This document shows positions 7,963-15,479 of a stretch of DNA of 23,090 bases, piece after piece; position 1 is the first letter of the stretch, and every line of letters begins with the position of its first letter. Both the position numbers and the translations under genes were made by a program. Source of the DNA: an uncultured Ruminococcus sp. GTDB taxonomy: Bacteria > Bacillota > Clostridia > Oscillospirales > Ruminococcaceae. The stretch is taken from NCBI RefSeq assembly GCF_946187255.1, contig NZ_CAMHRZ010000021.1:1-23090 (forward strand), read 5' to 3'. A model generated the notes under the pieces. It saw nothing but the letters and a program-made list of their open reading frames with translations. It searched no databases and was not told the DNA's origin.

Positions 7963-8402
7963 TCACACCACTCTGCCGTTTTTTATCCTAAGTGTGTGAT
8001 CGCAGCACTGCTCAATAAATTCGGGGTCATGGGTCGAAACAAGCACCGTACTGCCCGAATCCGCAAGCTGCCGCAGAAGCTTTCCGACTTTTTCCATGTG
8101 GGCGTAGTCAAGTCCCGAAGTCGGCTCGTCAAACAGCAAAAGTTCTGCACCTGCCGCAATTGCGGAAGCTATCGCGACACGCTGTTTCTGTCCGCCTGAA
8201 AGTGCCATACCGAATTTCTCTATCTTCGTATAAAACAGCATCATCGGGATAGAACCGACTATAGGTATCATCACCACATAGGATGCCACAATGAGGGGTG
8301 GATAAATCCCAGTATCCCGCAGGCAAATTCCACAACGAACAACAGCGCTGTGAATATGCCTATGGTGATAAAATCCTTTGCCTGTAATTTCTTATCATTC
8401 AT
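7963..8402 (-). pseudogene. Decayed ECF transporter: S-component start joined to ATPase C-terminus
   Basis: From ATG 8402 (AAGGAGA upstream) a frame reads MNDKKLQAKDFITIGIFTAL and onward, typical of MptD-type ECF S-components, and stops at 8271 after 43 residues. A second frame resumes from about 8289 with IPIVGSIPMMLFYTKIEKFGM, the continuation of the same S-component, so a frameshift lies near 8280. At about 8205 that frame passes directly into ALSGGQKQRVAIASAIA, LLLFDEPTSGLD and VSTHD, the signature, Walker B and H-loop of an ECF-type ATPase, ending at 7963. The S-component rest, the T-component and most of the ATPase, including Walker A, are missing. It is downstream of the two ABC genes, where intact relatives of this cluster carry S, T and A genes (from memory). 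It cannot make a working transporter. Confidence 0.85.
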
Positions 8403-8432
8403 TTCTAAACTCTCCTTATCGTGAATTTCCGG

Positions 8433-10169
8433 TTATGCCAGTTTCCAGCTTACTGCCTGTTTCCTGCCGCTGATGAAGTTTTTGTAGATGCCCTCCTGCG
8501 CCATCAATTCTTCGTGCCGTCCTTTCTGCACGATGCGCCCCTTGTCCACTACGATGATCTGATCGGCGTTTCTCACAGTTTTCAGCCTGTGGGCGATCAT
8601 GATGATGGTCTTGTGCTTTGTCAGGTTCTCAATGGCTTCGGTGAGTTCCTTTTCGTTTTCGGGATCCACATTTGCAGTCGCTTCGTCCAGTATGATGATA
8701 GGCGCGTCCTTCATTATCGCGCGGGCAATGGCAAGCCTTTGCTTTTCGCCGCCCGAAAGTGTCGCGCCGCCCTCACCGATCACGGTATCATAGCCGTTGG
8801 GCAGTGACATGATGAAATCATGGCAGGATGCTTTCTTTGCGGCTTCTTTAACGTCCTCCATAGACGCTTCGGGTCTGCCGAAACGGATGTTGTTGGAGAT
8901 GGTGTCCTCAAACAGATATACCCGCTGAAACACAAAGCTGAAATTCTCCATCAGCGAATCAAAGCTGTAGTCCTTAACATTCCTTCCGCCGAGTGTGACC
9001 TTTCCCTCCTGAACATCCCAGAAACGGGAGATAAGCGATGTTATGGTAGTCTTTCCGCCGCCCGACGGACCCACGATAGCGGTGGTGGTATTTTCCTTTA
9101 TCTCCAGCGAAACATCGTCAATGATCTTCCTGTTCTCGTAGGCAAAGCTGACGTTTTCAAGGCGGATATCCCTGTTCTTCGGTGTGATGGCTTCTCCGTC
9201 GGTGTCCATCTGCTCGATGTCCAGTATCTCGTTCGCCAGATCAACGCCTTTTCCGATAACACGGAGGAGAGCGGTGTAAATGCCTGCCGAATCCAGCGAT
9301 TCAAACACCATGAAGGAACACAGCAGCATAGTTATGGTGTATACAAGCCCCATACTTCCTTTAAGATAGAAATAGACCGATGCGCCCGCAATCGCAACGC
9401 CTATCAGCTTGCAGATAAGATTCTGAACGCCAACGGCAGGTATCGCCGCCAGTTCTGCGGAAATGTCAGCGTTTTTCTTGCGCTCGATGGAGTTTTTGAG
9501 CTTCGACTGATTTAGCCCGATGATGTTGTAATTCCTTATCTCCGAAATTCCCTGGATGTATTCCAGTATCACGCCCACCATCTCTCTGTCGGCGGATATC
9601 TTTTCATCAGCGACCCTTGCAACACAGCGGTTCGTCCACTGATTTACCAGTATAAAAACGCCGATGCCTGCCAGCGAGATAATACCGATACGAACATCAA
9701 ACAAAAACATGAAAAGCGCGATGACCGCAGTGGTGATGCCGCCCTGTAATACCAGCATTATCGCACGGGTGGCAATGTCGCTCAGCTGCTCCATAGTATT
9801 TGTAGCCACCGATGTGATATGTCCGAGACTTGTATCATTGAAGTATCCCATAGGCAGATAACGCAGGTGCTCGCCTATCTCGATACGTTTCAGCGCAGCA
9901 GTATCATATCCGCCCTCTGTCTGAAGCATTGTGGAAAAGCGGCTTATCACCGTCTTCCCGAGCGTGCTTATCAGCATCAGACATATTACGGTCAGCATCG
10001 ACTTTGTGTTGATATTATCGTCAAGCACCGCCTGTATCGCCATAAATGCGGCAGGTATCTTCATGGCGGTGAACATTGCTTCAATGACACCAAGCACGAT
10101 AGCCTTATAAAATTTGCTCCTGTTCCTGTCATTACAAAACGCAAAGAACTTCTTTATCATCTCAAGCAT
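8433..10169 (-). CDS. ABC transporter, fused membrane and ATP-binding domains (second of pair)
   Basis: 578 residues from ATG 10169, which has AAAGGAG 7 nt upstream; the open frame extends further but without a ribosome binding site. Residues ~15-310 form the six-helix exporter-type membrane domain. The ATPase domain has Walker A GPSGGGKTT (367-375), signature LSGGEKQ (471-477), Walker B IIILDEA (491-497) and H527. It overlaps the upstream ABC gene by 8 nt, so the two proteins are made together and probably form a heterodimer. Such pairs are often called multidrug exporters, but fused half-transporters of YbtPQ/IrtAB type import siderophores; the metal-type operator ahead of this operon makes the latter worth considering (inference). 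Confidence 0.92.
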   Translation of the reverse strand: MLEMIKKFFAFCNDRNRSKFYKAIVLGVIEAMFTAMKIPAAFMAIQAVLDDNINTKSMLTVICLMLISTLGKTVISRFSTMLQTEGGYDTAALKRIEIGEHLRYLPMGYFNDTSLGHITSVATNTMEQLSDIATRAIMLVLQGGITTAVIALFMFLFDVRIGIISLAGIGVFILVNQWTNRCVARVADEKISADREMVGVILEYIQGISEIRNYNIIGLNQSKLKNSIERKKNADISAELAAIPAVGVQNLICKLIGVAIAGASVYFYLKGSMGLVYTITMLLCSFMVFESLDSAGIYTALLRVIGKGVDLANEILDIEQMDTDGEAITPKNRDIRLENVSFAYENRKIIDDVSLEIKENTTTAIVGPSGGGKTTITSLISRFWDVQEGKVTLGGRNVKDYSFDSLMENFSFVFQRVYLFEDTISNNIRFGRPEASMEDVKEAAKKASCHDFIMSLPNGYDTVIGEGGATLSGGEKQRLAIARAIMKDAPIIILDEATANVDPENEKELTEAIENLTKHKTIIMIAHRLKTVRNADQIIVVDKGRIVQKGRHEELMAQEGIYKNFISGRKQAVSWKLA

Positions 10170-11925
10170 AAGCGTTCTCCTTTCCGTTGTCGTTATCCCT
10201 GACCATACTGTGGGCTTCCCACATTTTTCTGTAAAGCTCACAGTTTGCAAGCAGTTCCTGCTGTGTGCCGCAAGCCTCGATATTTCCCTTGTTGACAACG
10301 AATATCTTATCCGCATCAACGATGGTCGAAAGGCGATGAGCGATAACGATCAGCGTTCTGCCCTTTATCAGCTTTGCAACGCTTGCCTGAACAAGTGCTT
10401 CGTTTTCGGGGTCGGTGTAAGCTGTCGCTTCATCCAGTATGACAACAGGTGCATTTTTCAGCATCGCCCTTGCAATGCATATCCTCTGCCGCTCACCGCC
10501 CGAAAGATGTCCGCCTGCACCGCCGACAACCGTATCATATCCGTTTTCAAGCCCCATGATGAACTCATGACAGCCCGATGCTTTTGCCGCATTTATAACA
10601 TCCTCGTCTGTCGCGCCCGCTCTGCCGAGCCTGATATTTTCCTTTATTGACATATCGAAAAGATAGTTGTCCTGCGCCACATAGGATATCTGAGCCATGT
10701 AATGATCAAGGGGCAAGTCTCTTATGTTCACACCGCCGTATGTGATATCACCAGAATCGGTATCCCAAAGGGAGTCGATCAGCCTCGCGATTGTGCTTTT
10801 GCCCGAACCCGACGGACCGACGATGGCAGCTATCTCGCCCTGTTTTATCTCCATATTGATCCCGTGCAGTACTTCCTTGTCCTTGTAGGTAAATCTCACG
10901 TCGGAAAGCCTTATGTCCGAACCCACAGGATTCTTTGTCAGCTCTGTCGGTCTTACCATATCATCGCGCTCAATGATCTCTGTCACCTCACCGAAGATGG
11001 TTTTCATTTTCAGGATATCGTCCATGTAGGAAAATGCTACCACAAGGGGCGTTATCAATCCTGCCGAGAGAATGATACCCGCGATAAAATCCACAGCAGT
11101 CAGCGAGCCGTTCCTCACCAGCAGCAGACCGACAGGCAGGACCCCCAGGAACGTTGCGGGCAGAAAAGCCATCGTTCCCGACTGCGGCCAGATACACCTG
11201 CGCATCCAGTCGATAAATACATCTGCGCCTTCTCTTGCGGCAGTCACGAATTTCTCATAGGAACTGCCCGTTTTACCAAAGGCTTTTATGACCTCGATGC
11301 CGTTTATGTACTCCACAGCGGTATCATTGAGCTTTTTGGTCTTTGCTATGGATAATTCAAACCCGCCCTTGCTCCTCGCAAACATTACCGCAGCGCAGAC
11401 AAGACCTATGGCAGCACCAATGAGATTAGACAGACCTAACCTCCAGTCAAGCGTAAGCAGATAGATGAACATGATGACAGGCAGCAGTATATTCGCCGTG
11501 AACTCAGGCACGATATGCGCCAGCGTTGTTTCCATCGAGTCCACTCTGTCCACGATGATGTTCTTGTAGCTGCCGCTGTTGTCATCAAGCACCGATCCCA
11601 GCGGTATCTTTGATAGCTTTTCGCAGAGCTGTTTTCTGATAGTTCCAAGCACCGTAAATGTTGCCACATGAGAAAGTGAAGTCGAGATCGAGTGCAGTGT
11701 GACCCTTATCACCCAGAATAGCCCCATCAGCAATATCTGTTTCAGGTAATAGTCCCATTCCCTGTTGCCGCAAAGCAGCTTTTCCACGATATCTGCCATG
11801 ATAAGATAGGGTATAAACGATGCCGCCACTCCGAGAATAGCCAGCACAACGCTCCCGCCGAAATAGCTTTTCTTTCTTCCTGCAAATTCAAGTATCCAGG
11901 ATAACAGACTTCGTTTTTTCTTCAT
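10162..11925 (-). CDS. ABC transporter, fused membrane and ATP-binding domains (first of pair)
   Basis: 587 residues. Membrane domain ~20-310, then Walker A GPSGSGKST (370-378), Q-loop Q418, signature LSGGERQ (474-480), Walker B VVILDEA (494-500) and H530. ATG 11925 has AGGAGG 8 nt upstream. It is the first gene of the ABC-ABC-ECF remnant operon, 98 nt after tetR on the same strand. A GTTAG-N6-CTAAC palindrome lies in its leader (11953-11968), directly after a possible -10 (TATTAT, 11980-11985), which suggests repression by the DtxR-like protein encoded at 20027 as well as any control by TetR. The substrate is unknown. Confidence 0.92.
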   Translation of the reverse strand: MKKKRSLLSWILEFAGRKKSYFGGSVVLAILGVAASFIPYLIMADIVEKLLCGNREWDYYLKQILLMGLFWVIRVTLHSISTSLSHVATFTVLGTIRKQLCEKLSKIPLGSVLDDNSGSYKNIIVDRVDSMETTLAHIVPEFTANILLPVIMFIYLLTLDWRLGLSNLIGAAIGLVCAAVMFARSKGGFELSIAKTKKLNDTAVEYINGIEVIKAFGKTGSSYEKFVTAAREGADVFIDWMRRCIWPQSGTMAFLPATFLGVLPVGLLLVRNGSLTAVDFIAGIILSAGLITPLVVAFSYMDDILKMKTIFGEVTEIIERDDMVRPTELTKNPVGSDIRLSDVRFTYKDKEVLHGINMEIKQGEIAAIVGPSGSGKSTIARLIDSLWDTDSGDITYGGVNIRDLPLDHYMAQISYVAQDNYLFDMSIKENIRLGRAGATDEDVINAAKASGCHEFIMGLENGYDTVVGGAGGHLSGGERQRICIARAMLKNAPVVILDEATAYTDPENEALVQASVAKLIKGRTLIVIAHRLSTIVDADKIFVVNKGNIEACGTQQELLANCELYRKMWEAHSMVRDNDNGKENAYA

Positions 11926-11952
11926 TTTATGATCCTCCTCTTTTCTTAAATA

Positions 11953-11968
11953 GTTAGTTTAGTCTAAC
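11953..11968. promoter_or_regulatory. Palindromic operator A, leader of the ABC operon
   Basis: GTTAG-TTTAGT-CTAAC, extendable by one pair to an 18-bp palindrome. It lies 28 nt upstream of the ABC start at 11925. On the minus strand a TATTAT (11980-11985) precedes it by 11 nt, though no good -35 is seen. Confidence 0.75.
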
Positions 11969-11979
11969 TTATGGACTGT

Positions 11980-12010
11980 ATAATAGGGAAACGCCGATGA
12001 TACGCTTCCC
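11980..12010 (-). terminator. Hairpin after tetR
   Basis: On the minus strand GGGAAGCG (12010-12003) pairs with CGTTTCCC (11993-11986) with one G-U pair and a 9-nt loop, followed by TATTATAC. It lies 13 nt after the tetR stop. It may separate tetR from the ABC operon, and the trailing TATTAT could double as the -10 of that operon. Confidence 0.4.
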
Positions 12011-12023
12011 TTGATTTCGTATG

Positions 12024-12638
12024 TTAAAGACCGAATAAAGCCTTCCACGCCGGAAGATAAAACTTTTCAAGTGTATGGGCGTAGTGCATTGCTTCATCTT
12101 TCGTGAAATCATGTATGACCGCCTGAAGTATCGCTTCAACGCTCGCCGTCACCAGCAGATGAAATTCCTTTTCGTCTATCTCATTGACAGCTATGCCGCT
12201 TTTCTTCAGCGCATTCATATAACGTATAGTGACTTCTTCCTCCTGCTTTGCGATGTCATGGGTGAAGTTTTCGTATTTCGTGCCCTGAGATCTGCAAACT
12301 ATCAGCTTGAACTCGTCAAAATGGTCGTAGATGTATCCCATAAATCTGACTGTCTCAGTCTTGTCTTCCCATATAGATTCCGCCGCCACTTTGCCGATCT
12401 CATCGAAATAGTCGCCCTCTATCTCATGGAAGCACGCCATAAGCCCTTCTAACGCAGGATCCACCAGCGACGCGAACATTTCCTCCTTGCTCCCGAAATG
12501 CTTATACAGACCGCCCACCTGTATACCTGCCTCAGCTGCTATCCTTCGGAGGGAAGCATCGGTAAAGCCGTACTCCATAAATTCCTTTTTGGCAGCCTCG
12601 ATGATCCTTTCATGGCTCTGCGTTTTGTCTCTCGGCAT
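12024..12638 (-). CDS. TetR/AcrR-family transcriptional regulator
   Basis: 204 residues from ATG 12638, which follows GGAGGTGAGATC; an upstream in-frame start (12695) lies beyond the ribosome binding site. N-terminal TetR HTH: HERIIEAAKKEFMEYGFTDASLRRIAAEAGIQVGGLYKHFGSKEEMF (8-54) with the usual GLYKHF recognition helix end. The C-terminal ligand domain is not specific enough to name an inducer. It is upstream of the ABC pair on the same strand, a common arrangement for a local repressor. A palindrome overlapping its own promoter suggests autoregulation. Confidence 0.9.
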   Translation of the reverse strand: MPRDKTQSHERIIEAAKKEFMEYGFTDASLRRIAAEAGIQVGGLYKHFGSKEEMFASLVDPALEGLMACFHEIEGDYFDEIGKVAAESIWEDKTETVRFMGYIYDHFDEFKLIVCRSQGTKYENFTHDIAKQEEEVTIRYMNALKKSGIAVNEIDEKEFHLLVTASVEAILQAVIHDFTKDEAMHYAHTLEKFYLPAWKALFGL

Positions 12639-12663
12639 GATCTCACCTCCCTGAATATTAAAT

Positions 12664-12715
12664 GAACAGTGTACACCAACGTTATAAGTATACACTGTTC
12701 TCTAACGTTTGTCAA
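12664..12715 (-). promoter_or_regulatory. tetR promoter overlapped by an inverted repeat
   Basis: Minus-strand TTGACA (12710-12715) and TATACT (12687-12692), spacing 17. GAACAGTGTA (12664-12673) and TACACTGTTC (12691-12700) are perfect inverted copies flanking the -10 and start site, and AACGTT occurs at 12678-12683 and again at 12704-12709. This is a plausible TetR operator. Confidence 0.7.
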
Positions 12716-12738
12716 GTGTTTTTTCATACTTTTTAAAT

Positions 12739-12767
12739 TTGACATTTTGAAAAAACTATGATATAAT
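12739..12767 (+). promoter_or_regulatory. Consensus promoter of the ATC hydrolase-ZIP operon
   Basis: TTGACA (12739-12744), 17-nt spacer, TATAAT (12762-12767). Operator B begins 10 nt after the -10, so it covers the expected start of transcription. Confidence 0.88.
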
Positions 12768-12776
12768 TACAATGCA

Positions 12777-12792
12777 GTTAGTTAATACTAAT
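12777..12792. promoter_or_regulatory. Palindromic operator B
   Basis: GTTAG-TTAATA-CTAAT, one mismatch to the GTTAG-N6-CTAAC consensus at the outer base. It is placed at about +3 to +18 of the promoter at 12739-12767, a typical repressor site. Confidence 0.78.
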
Positions 12793-12815
12793 TGTATTGC
12801 GAAAGGAGAATAAAT

Positions 12816-13424
12816 ATGAAGTCTGCCGTACAGATCATGTCAACCAAAAAGGAATTGCGCCATGAGATAAACAGGATACTTCCCGAAGAGGAATGCCTGA
12901 AACTCTGGCGCAGAGCGGGATCAAGGCTCAATAAATATCTTGAAAAATATGCCGACTTGCCAAAGGGTGTCCATTCGCACACGGACGAAAAAATATTTCC
13001 TGCCGCTGCTGTGTACATCACCTGCAAGGAATTTATGACCGACGAACAGGCGTATTCGGTCATCGAAAATGCGGCTGTTGCGGAATGTGCAAAGGCAGTC
13101 AAGGGTCTGAAAAAAGCAATGAAGATACCGTTCATGCCTGCATTTTTCGTAAAAATGTGGGATCCGGTCACTAAAAAGAGCTTTGGAGCAAGCTGCGGTT
13201 TCAGGAACAGATTTTATCCAAAGGAAAAGGGTGCATACCGAATGGATATCCTCGAATGTCCTTACAAAAAATACTTTACGGAGCTTGGCTGTTCCGAACT
13301 CACAAAGATATTCTGCGACAATGACGAGCGTGTTTACGGCAGCCTGCCGGGACTTGTTTTTGAGCGAAAAGGAACTCTCGGAAAGGGCGCTGACAGGTGT
13401 GATTTTTACATAAGGAAGGTTTGA
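12816..13424 (+). CDS. L-2-amino-thiazoline-4-carboxylic acid hydrolase-like protein
   Basis: 202 residues from ATG 12816, with AAAGGAG upstream. The C-terminal half shows the pattern of the ATC_hydrolase family (PF14196 as I recall): DILECPYKKYFTELGCSELTKIFCDND (144-170), LVFERKGTLGKGADRCDF (180-197), with conserved Cys 148, 159, 167 and 195. The founding member opens the thiazoline ring of ATC on the way to L-cysteine in Pseudomonas; most homologues have no tested role. It overlaps or abuts the ZIP transporter gene and is driven by a consensus promoter with a metal-regulon operator. A role on a thiazoline-containing metallophore is possible but purely inferred. Confidence 0.8.
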   Translation: MKSAVQIMSTKKELRHEINRILPEEECLKLWRRAGSRLNKYLEKYADLPKGVHSHTDEKIFPAAAVYITCKEFMTDEQAYSVIENAAVAECAKAVKGLKKAMKIPFMPAFFVKMWDPVTKKSFGASCGFRNRFYPKEKGAYRMDILECPYKKYFTELGCSELTKIFCDNDERVYGSLPGLVFERKGTLGKGADRCDFYIRKV

Positions 13425-13432
13425 GTGATGCT

Positions 13433-14215
13433 ATGACAAGGGAAATATTTCTCGGACTTGCACTGCCCTTTGCGGGAACGGCTCTGGGATCGGGCTGTGT
13501 GTTATTTATGAAGAAGACACTCGGCAAAGAGGTACAGCGTGCGCTGACGGGTTTTGCAGCAGGTGTTATGACCGCCGCTTCGATATGGAGTTTGATAATA
13601 CCCGCGATGGAGCAGTCGGAAAGTATGGGAAAATTATCATTCCTGCCTGCTGTTATCGGTTTCTGGTGCGGAGTGCTTTTCCTGCTTCTTCTCGATACGG
13701 TCATACCGCATCTTCACATGAATGCCGAAAAAGCTGAGGGTATGCCGTCAAGGCTCGCCCGCACAACCATGATGGTGCTTGCAGTGACACTGCACAACAT
13801 CCCCGAAGGGATGGCGGTGGGCATCGTGTATGCGGGACTTTTATCGGGTACGGCGGAGATAAATGCAGGCGGAGCGTTCGCGCTTGCGTTGGGCATTGCG
13901 ATACAGAATTTCCCCGAAGGCGCCATAATATCCATGCCCCTCCACGCTGAGGGCAAAAGCAAGGGAAGAGCCTTTGCTGACGGCGTATTATCGGGAGCCG
14001 TAGAGCCGATAGGTGCAATACTCACCATACTGTTTGCAGGACTTATTCTGCCCGCCATGCCCTATCTTCTGAGCTTTGCGGCGGGTGCGATGATATATGT
14101 GGTGGTGGAGGAGCTTATCCCCGAAATGTCAGAGGGTGAACATTCTAACATCGGCGTGCTGATGTTCTCGCTGGGATTTACATTGATGATGGCGCTTGAT
14201 GTGGCACTTGGGTGA
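13433..14215 (+). CDS. ZIP-family divalent metal transporter
   Basis: 260 residues, about eight hydrophobic segments. The ZIP metal-site motifs are clear: HNIPEGMAVG (121-130) in TM4 and QNFPEGAIISMPL (158-170) in TM5, with GAVEPIGA (188-195) and VVEELIPEM (223-232) following. The loop after TM3 holds only HLHMNAEKAEG, not a long His-rich stretch. It imports Zn2+, Fe2+ or related ions across the cell membrane; the metal is not decided by sequence. ATG 13433 is preferred; an in-frame TTG at 13421 overlaps the previous stop and the GGAAGG site sits too close to it. It shares the promoter and operator B with the preceding gene. Confidence 0.9.
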   Translation: MTREIFLGLALPFAGTALGSGCVLFMKKTLGKEVQRALTGFAAGVMTAASIWSLIIPAMEQSESMGKLSFLPAVIGFWCGVLFLLLLDTVIPHLHMNAEKAEGMPSRLARTTMMVLAVTLHNIPEGMAVGIVYAGLLSGTAEINAGGAFALALGIAIQNFPEGAIISMPLHAEGKSKGRAFADGVLSGAVEPIGAILTILFAGLILPAMPYLLSFAAGAMIYVVVEELIPEMSEGEHSNIGVLMFSLGFTLMMALDVALG

Positions 14216-14247
14216 ATTACCCTGAGCATCTAAAGTCCGAAAACCTA

Positions 14248-14276
14248 TTGACAAAAACAAGCAAGTGTGATACACT
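14248..14276 (+). promoter_or_regulatory. Promoter of the nucleotidyltransferase gene
   Basis: TTGACA (14248-14253), 17 nt, TACACT (14271-14276). AGTGT-GAT-ACACT forms a short inverted repeat across the -10. No GTTAG-N6-CTAAC site is present here, unlike at the neighbouring promoters. Confidence 0.65.
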
Positions 14277-14316
14277 ATTCACCTGTTCAATTATTTCATG
14301 AATAGAGGAGAATATC

Positions 14317-14985
14317 ATGTTCATACTTGAAGATCATCTTGAAAAGCTGATAAGCGAGTGCAGGAGCGCTTTTGGCGAAAGGCTGGTATATCTTGGCTTG
14401 CAGGGAAGCTATCTCAGGGGCGAAGCCACCGAGCAAAGCGATATCGATATAATGACGGTCATAGACGGGCTGTGCGCCGATGATATGGATATCTACCGTG
14501 AGATACTCAAAAAGATCGGTGACTATGAAAGGTCCTGCGGGTTTATCTGCGGCAGAGAGGAGCTTGCACGCTGGAACCCTCTTGAAGTATTACAGCTGAG
14601 ATACACCACCAAAGACCTTTACGGCACGCTGGCAGAGCTTTTGCCAAAAGCAGGAAGAGAAGATGAGGTCAACTATGTAAAATTCAGTCTTGGAAATCTT
14701 TACCATGAGCTGTGCCACCGATATATACATACAAACAAGGAAAACAGTGCGGCAAAGCTGACATATACCCTGAAAGGATTTTTCTTTCTGATACAGAACC
14801 TGCATTATCTTGAAAGCGGAGAGTTCCTGCTGACAAAAAGAGAGCTGACAGAAAAGGTCAGTCCCGAAGACAGGTATATGCTTGAACTGAGCGGGAAGTA
14901 CACACCGCAGGACTTCGACAATGTGTTCCCGAAGGTACTGGAATGGTGCAGTCAGGCTTTCATCAGGGCTGAAAAGCAGGCGTGA
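14317..14985 (+). CDS. Nucleotidyltransferase-domain protein (Pol beta-like)
   Basis: 222 residues from ATG 14317 with GAGGAG upstream. The Pol beta-type nucleotidyltransferase signature is complete: GSYLRGEATEQSDIDIM (30-46), with G30-S31 and the metal-binding D42 and D44. The C-terminal ~110 residues are helical (NYVKFSLGNLYHELCHRYIHTNKENSAAKLTYTLK) and resemble the helical partner half seen in aminoglycoside adenylyltransferase- or HEPN-like proteins; this is a loose comparison. It might modify a small molecule, RNA or protein with a nucleotide. It has its own promoter and is not part of the metal regulon by operator content. Confidence 0.8.
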   Translation: MFILEDHLEKLISECRSAFGERLVYLGLQGSYLRGEATEQSDIDIMTVIDGLCADDMDIYREILKKIGDYERSCGFICGREELARWNPLEVLQLRYTTKDLYGTLAELLPKAGREDEVNYVKFSLGNLYHELCHRYIHTNKENSAAKLTYTLKGFFFLIQNLHYLESGEFLLTKRELTEKVSPEDRYMLELSGKYTPQDFDNVFPKVLEWCSQAFIRAEKQA

Positions 14986-15026
14986 TATAAGCATTTAAAT
15001 ATGTGAAAAAAATCCCGTCCAGGCTA

Positions 15027-15055
15027 TTGACAAACTCTTATGATTATGATATAAT
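15027..15055 (+). promoter_or_regulatory. Consensus promoter of the DUF2325 gene
   Basis: TTGACA (15027-15032), 17 nt, TATAAT (15050-15055). Two operators (C1, C2) follow directly, so this should be strongly repressed when the regulator is bound. Confidence 0.88.
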
Positions 15056-15062
15056 AAACATG

Positions 15063-15078
15063 GTTAGTACAAACTAAC
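15063..15078. promoter_or_regulatory. Palindromic operator C1
   Basis: GTTAG-TACAAA-CTAAC. The symmetry runs far beyond the core: 15-bp perfect arms 15053-15067 and 15074-15088 around a 6-nt centre. It begins 8 nt after the -10, at about +2. Confidence 0.85.
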
Positions 15079-15097
15079 CATGTTTATTTGACTGTCG

Positions 15098-15113
15098 GTT
15101 AGTTTATACTAAC
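15098..15113. promoter_or_regulatory. Palindromic operator C2
   Basis: GTTAG-TTTATA-CTAAC, extended by one G/C pair on each side. It lies 35 bp downstream of C1 centre to centre, and 21 nt before the DUF2325 start codon. Confidence 0.82.
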
Positions 15114-15133
15114 CCATAGAAAGGAATTACAAA

Positions 15134-15415
15134 ATGAGCGTTGTTATAGTTGGCGGAAATGACCGCATGGCGACCAGATATCAGGATATCTGCAAGTCAT
15201 ACAAATGTAAGTCGAAGGTGTTCACACAGATGCCTGCGGATTTTGAGAACAAGATAGGTCAGCCCGACCTGGTCATAGTTTTCACGGGGACTTGTTCCCA
15301 TAAAATGCTGGGAGGTGTCAAAAAGCACACCGAGAAATCGGGGACACCTGTAAGGCACCTGCATTCTTCAAGCGTGAGTGCGCTGAAAAATCTGCTGTCG
15401 GAATATCACGGCTGA
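15134..15415 (+). CDS. DUF2325 small protein
   Basis: 93 residues from ATG 15134, with AAAGGA upstream. Pattern: SVVIVGGNDRMATRYQDICKSY at the N-terminus, then PDLVIVFTGTCSHKML and LHSSSVSALKNLL, matching the DUF2325 family of small Rossmann-like proteins with a conserved Cys/His near the TGxxSH segment. The biochemical role is unknown to me. It is a single-gene unit with two operators and a bidirectional terminator after it, next to the feo operon, which points to a role in metal limitation (inference). Confidence 0.85.
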   Translation: MSVVIVGGNDRMATRYQDICKSYKCKSKVFTQMPADFENKIGQPDLVIVFTGTCSHKMLGGVKKHTEKSGTPVRHLHSSSVSALKNLLSEYHG

Positions 15416-15420
15416 TACCC

Positions 15421-15465
15421 GAAAAAAAAGACCGCTTTTCATTTCCCGAAAAGCGGTCTTCTTTT
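15421..15465. terminator. Bidirectional terminator between DUF2325 and the feo operon
   Basis: AAGACCGCTTTTC (15428-15440) pairs with GAAAAGCGGTCTT (15448-15460), loop ATTTCCC. The plus strand continues CTTTTG; the minus strand continues into a run of eight T. It serves both converging units. Confidence 0.93.
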
Positions 15466-15479
15466 GATGAGAACATATC

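Noticed and set aside
11979..11984. Plus-strand TATAAT
   Set aside because: No -35 at the right distance and no plus-strand gene downstream; it overlaps the minus-strand TATTAT of the ABC leader.
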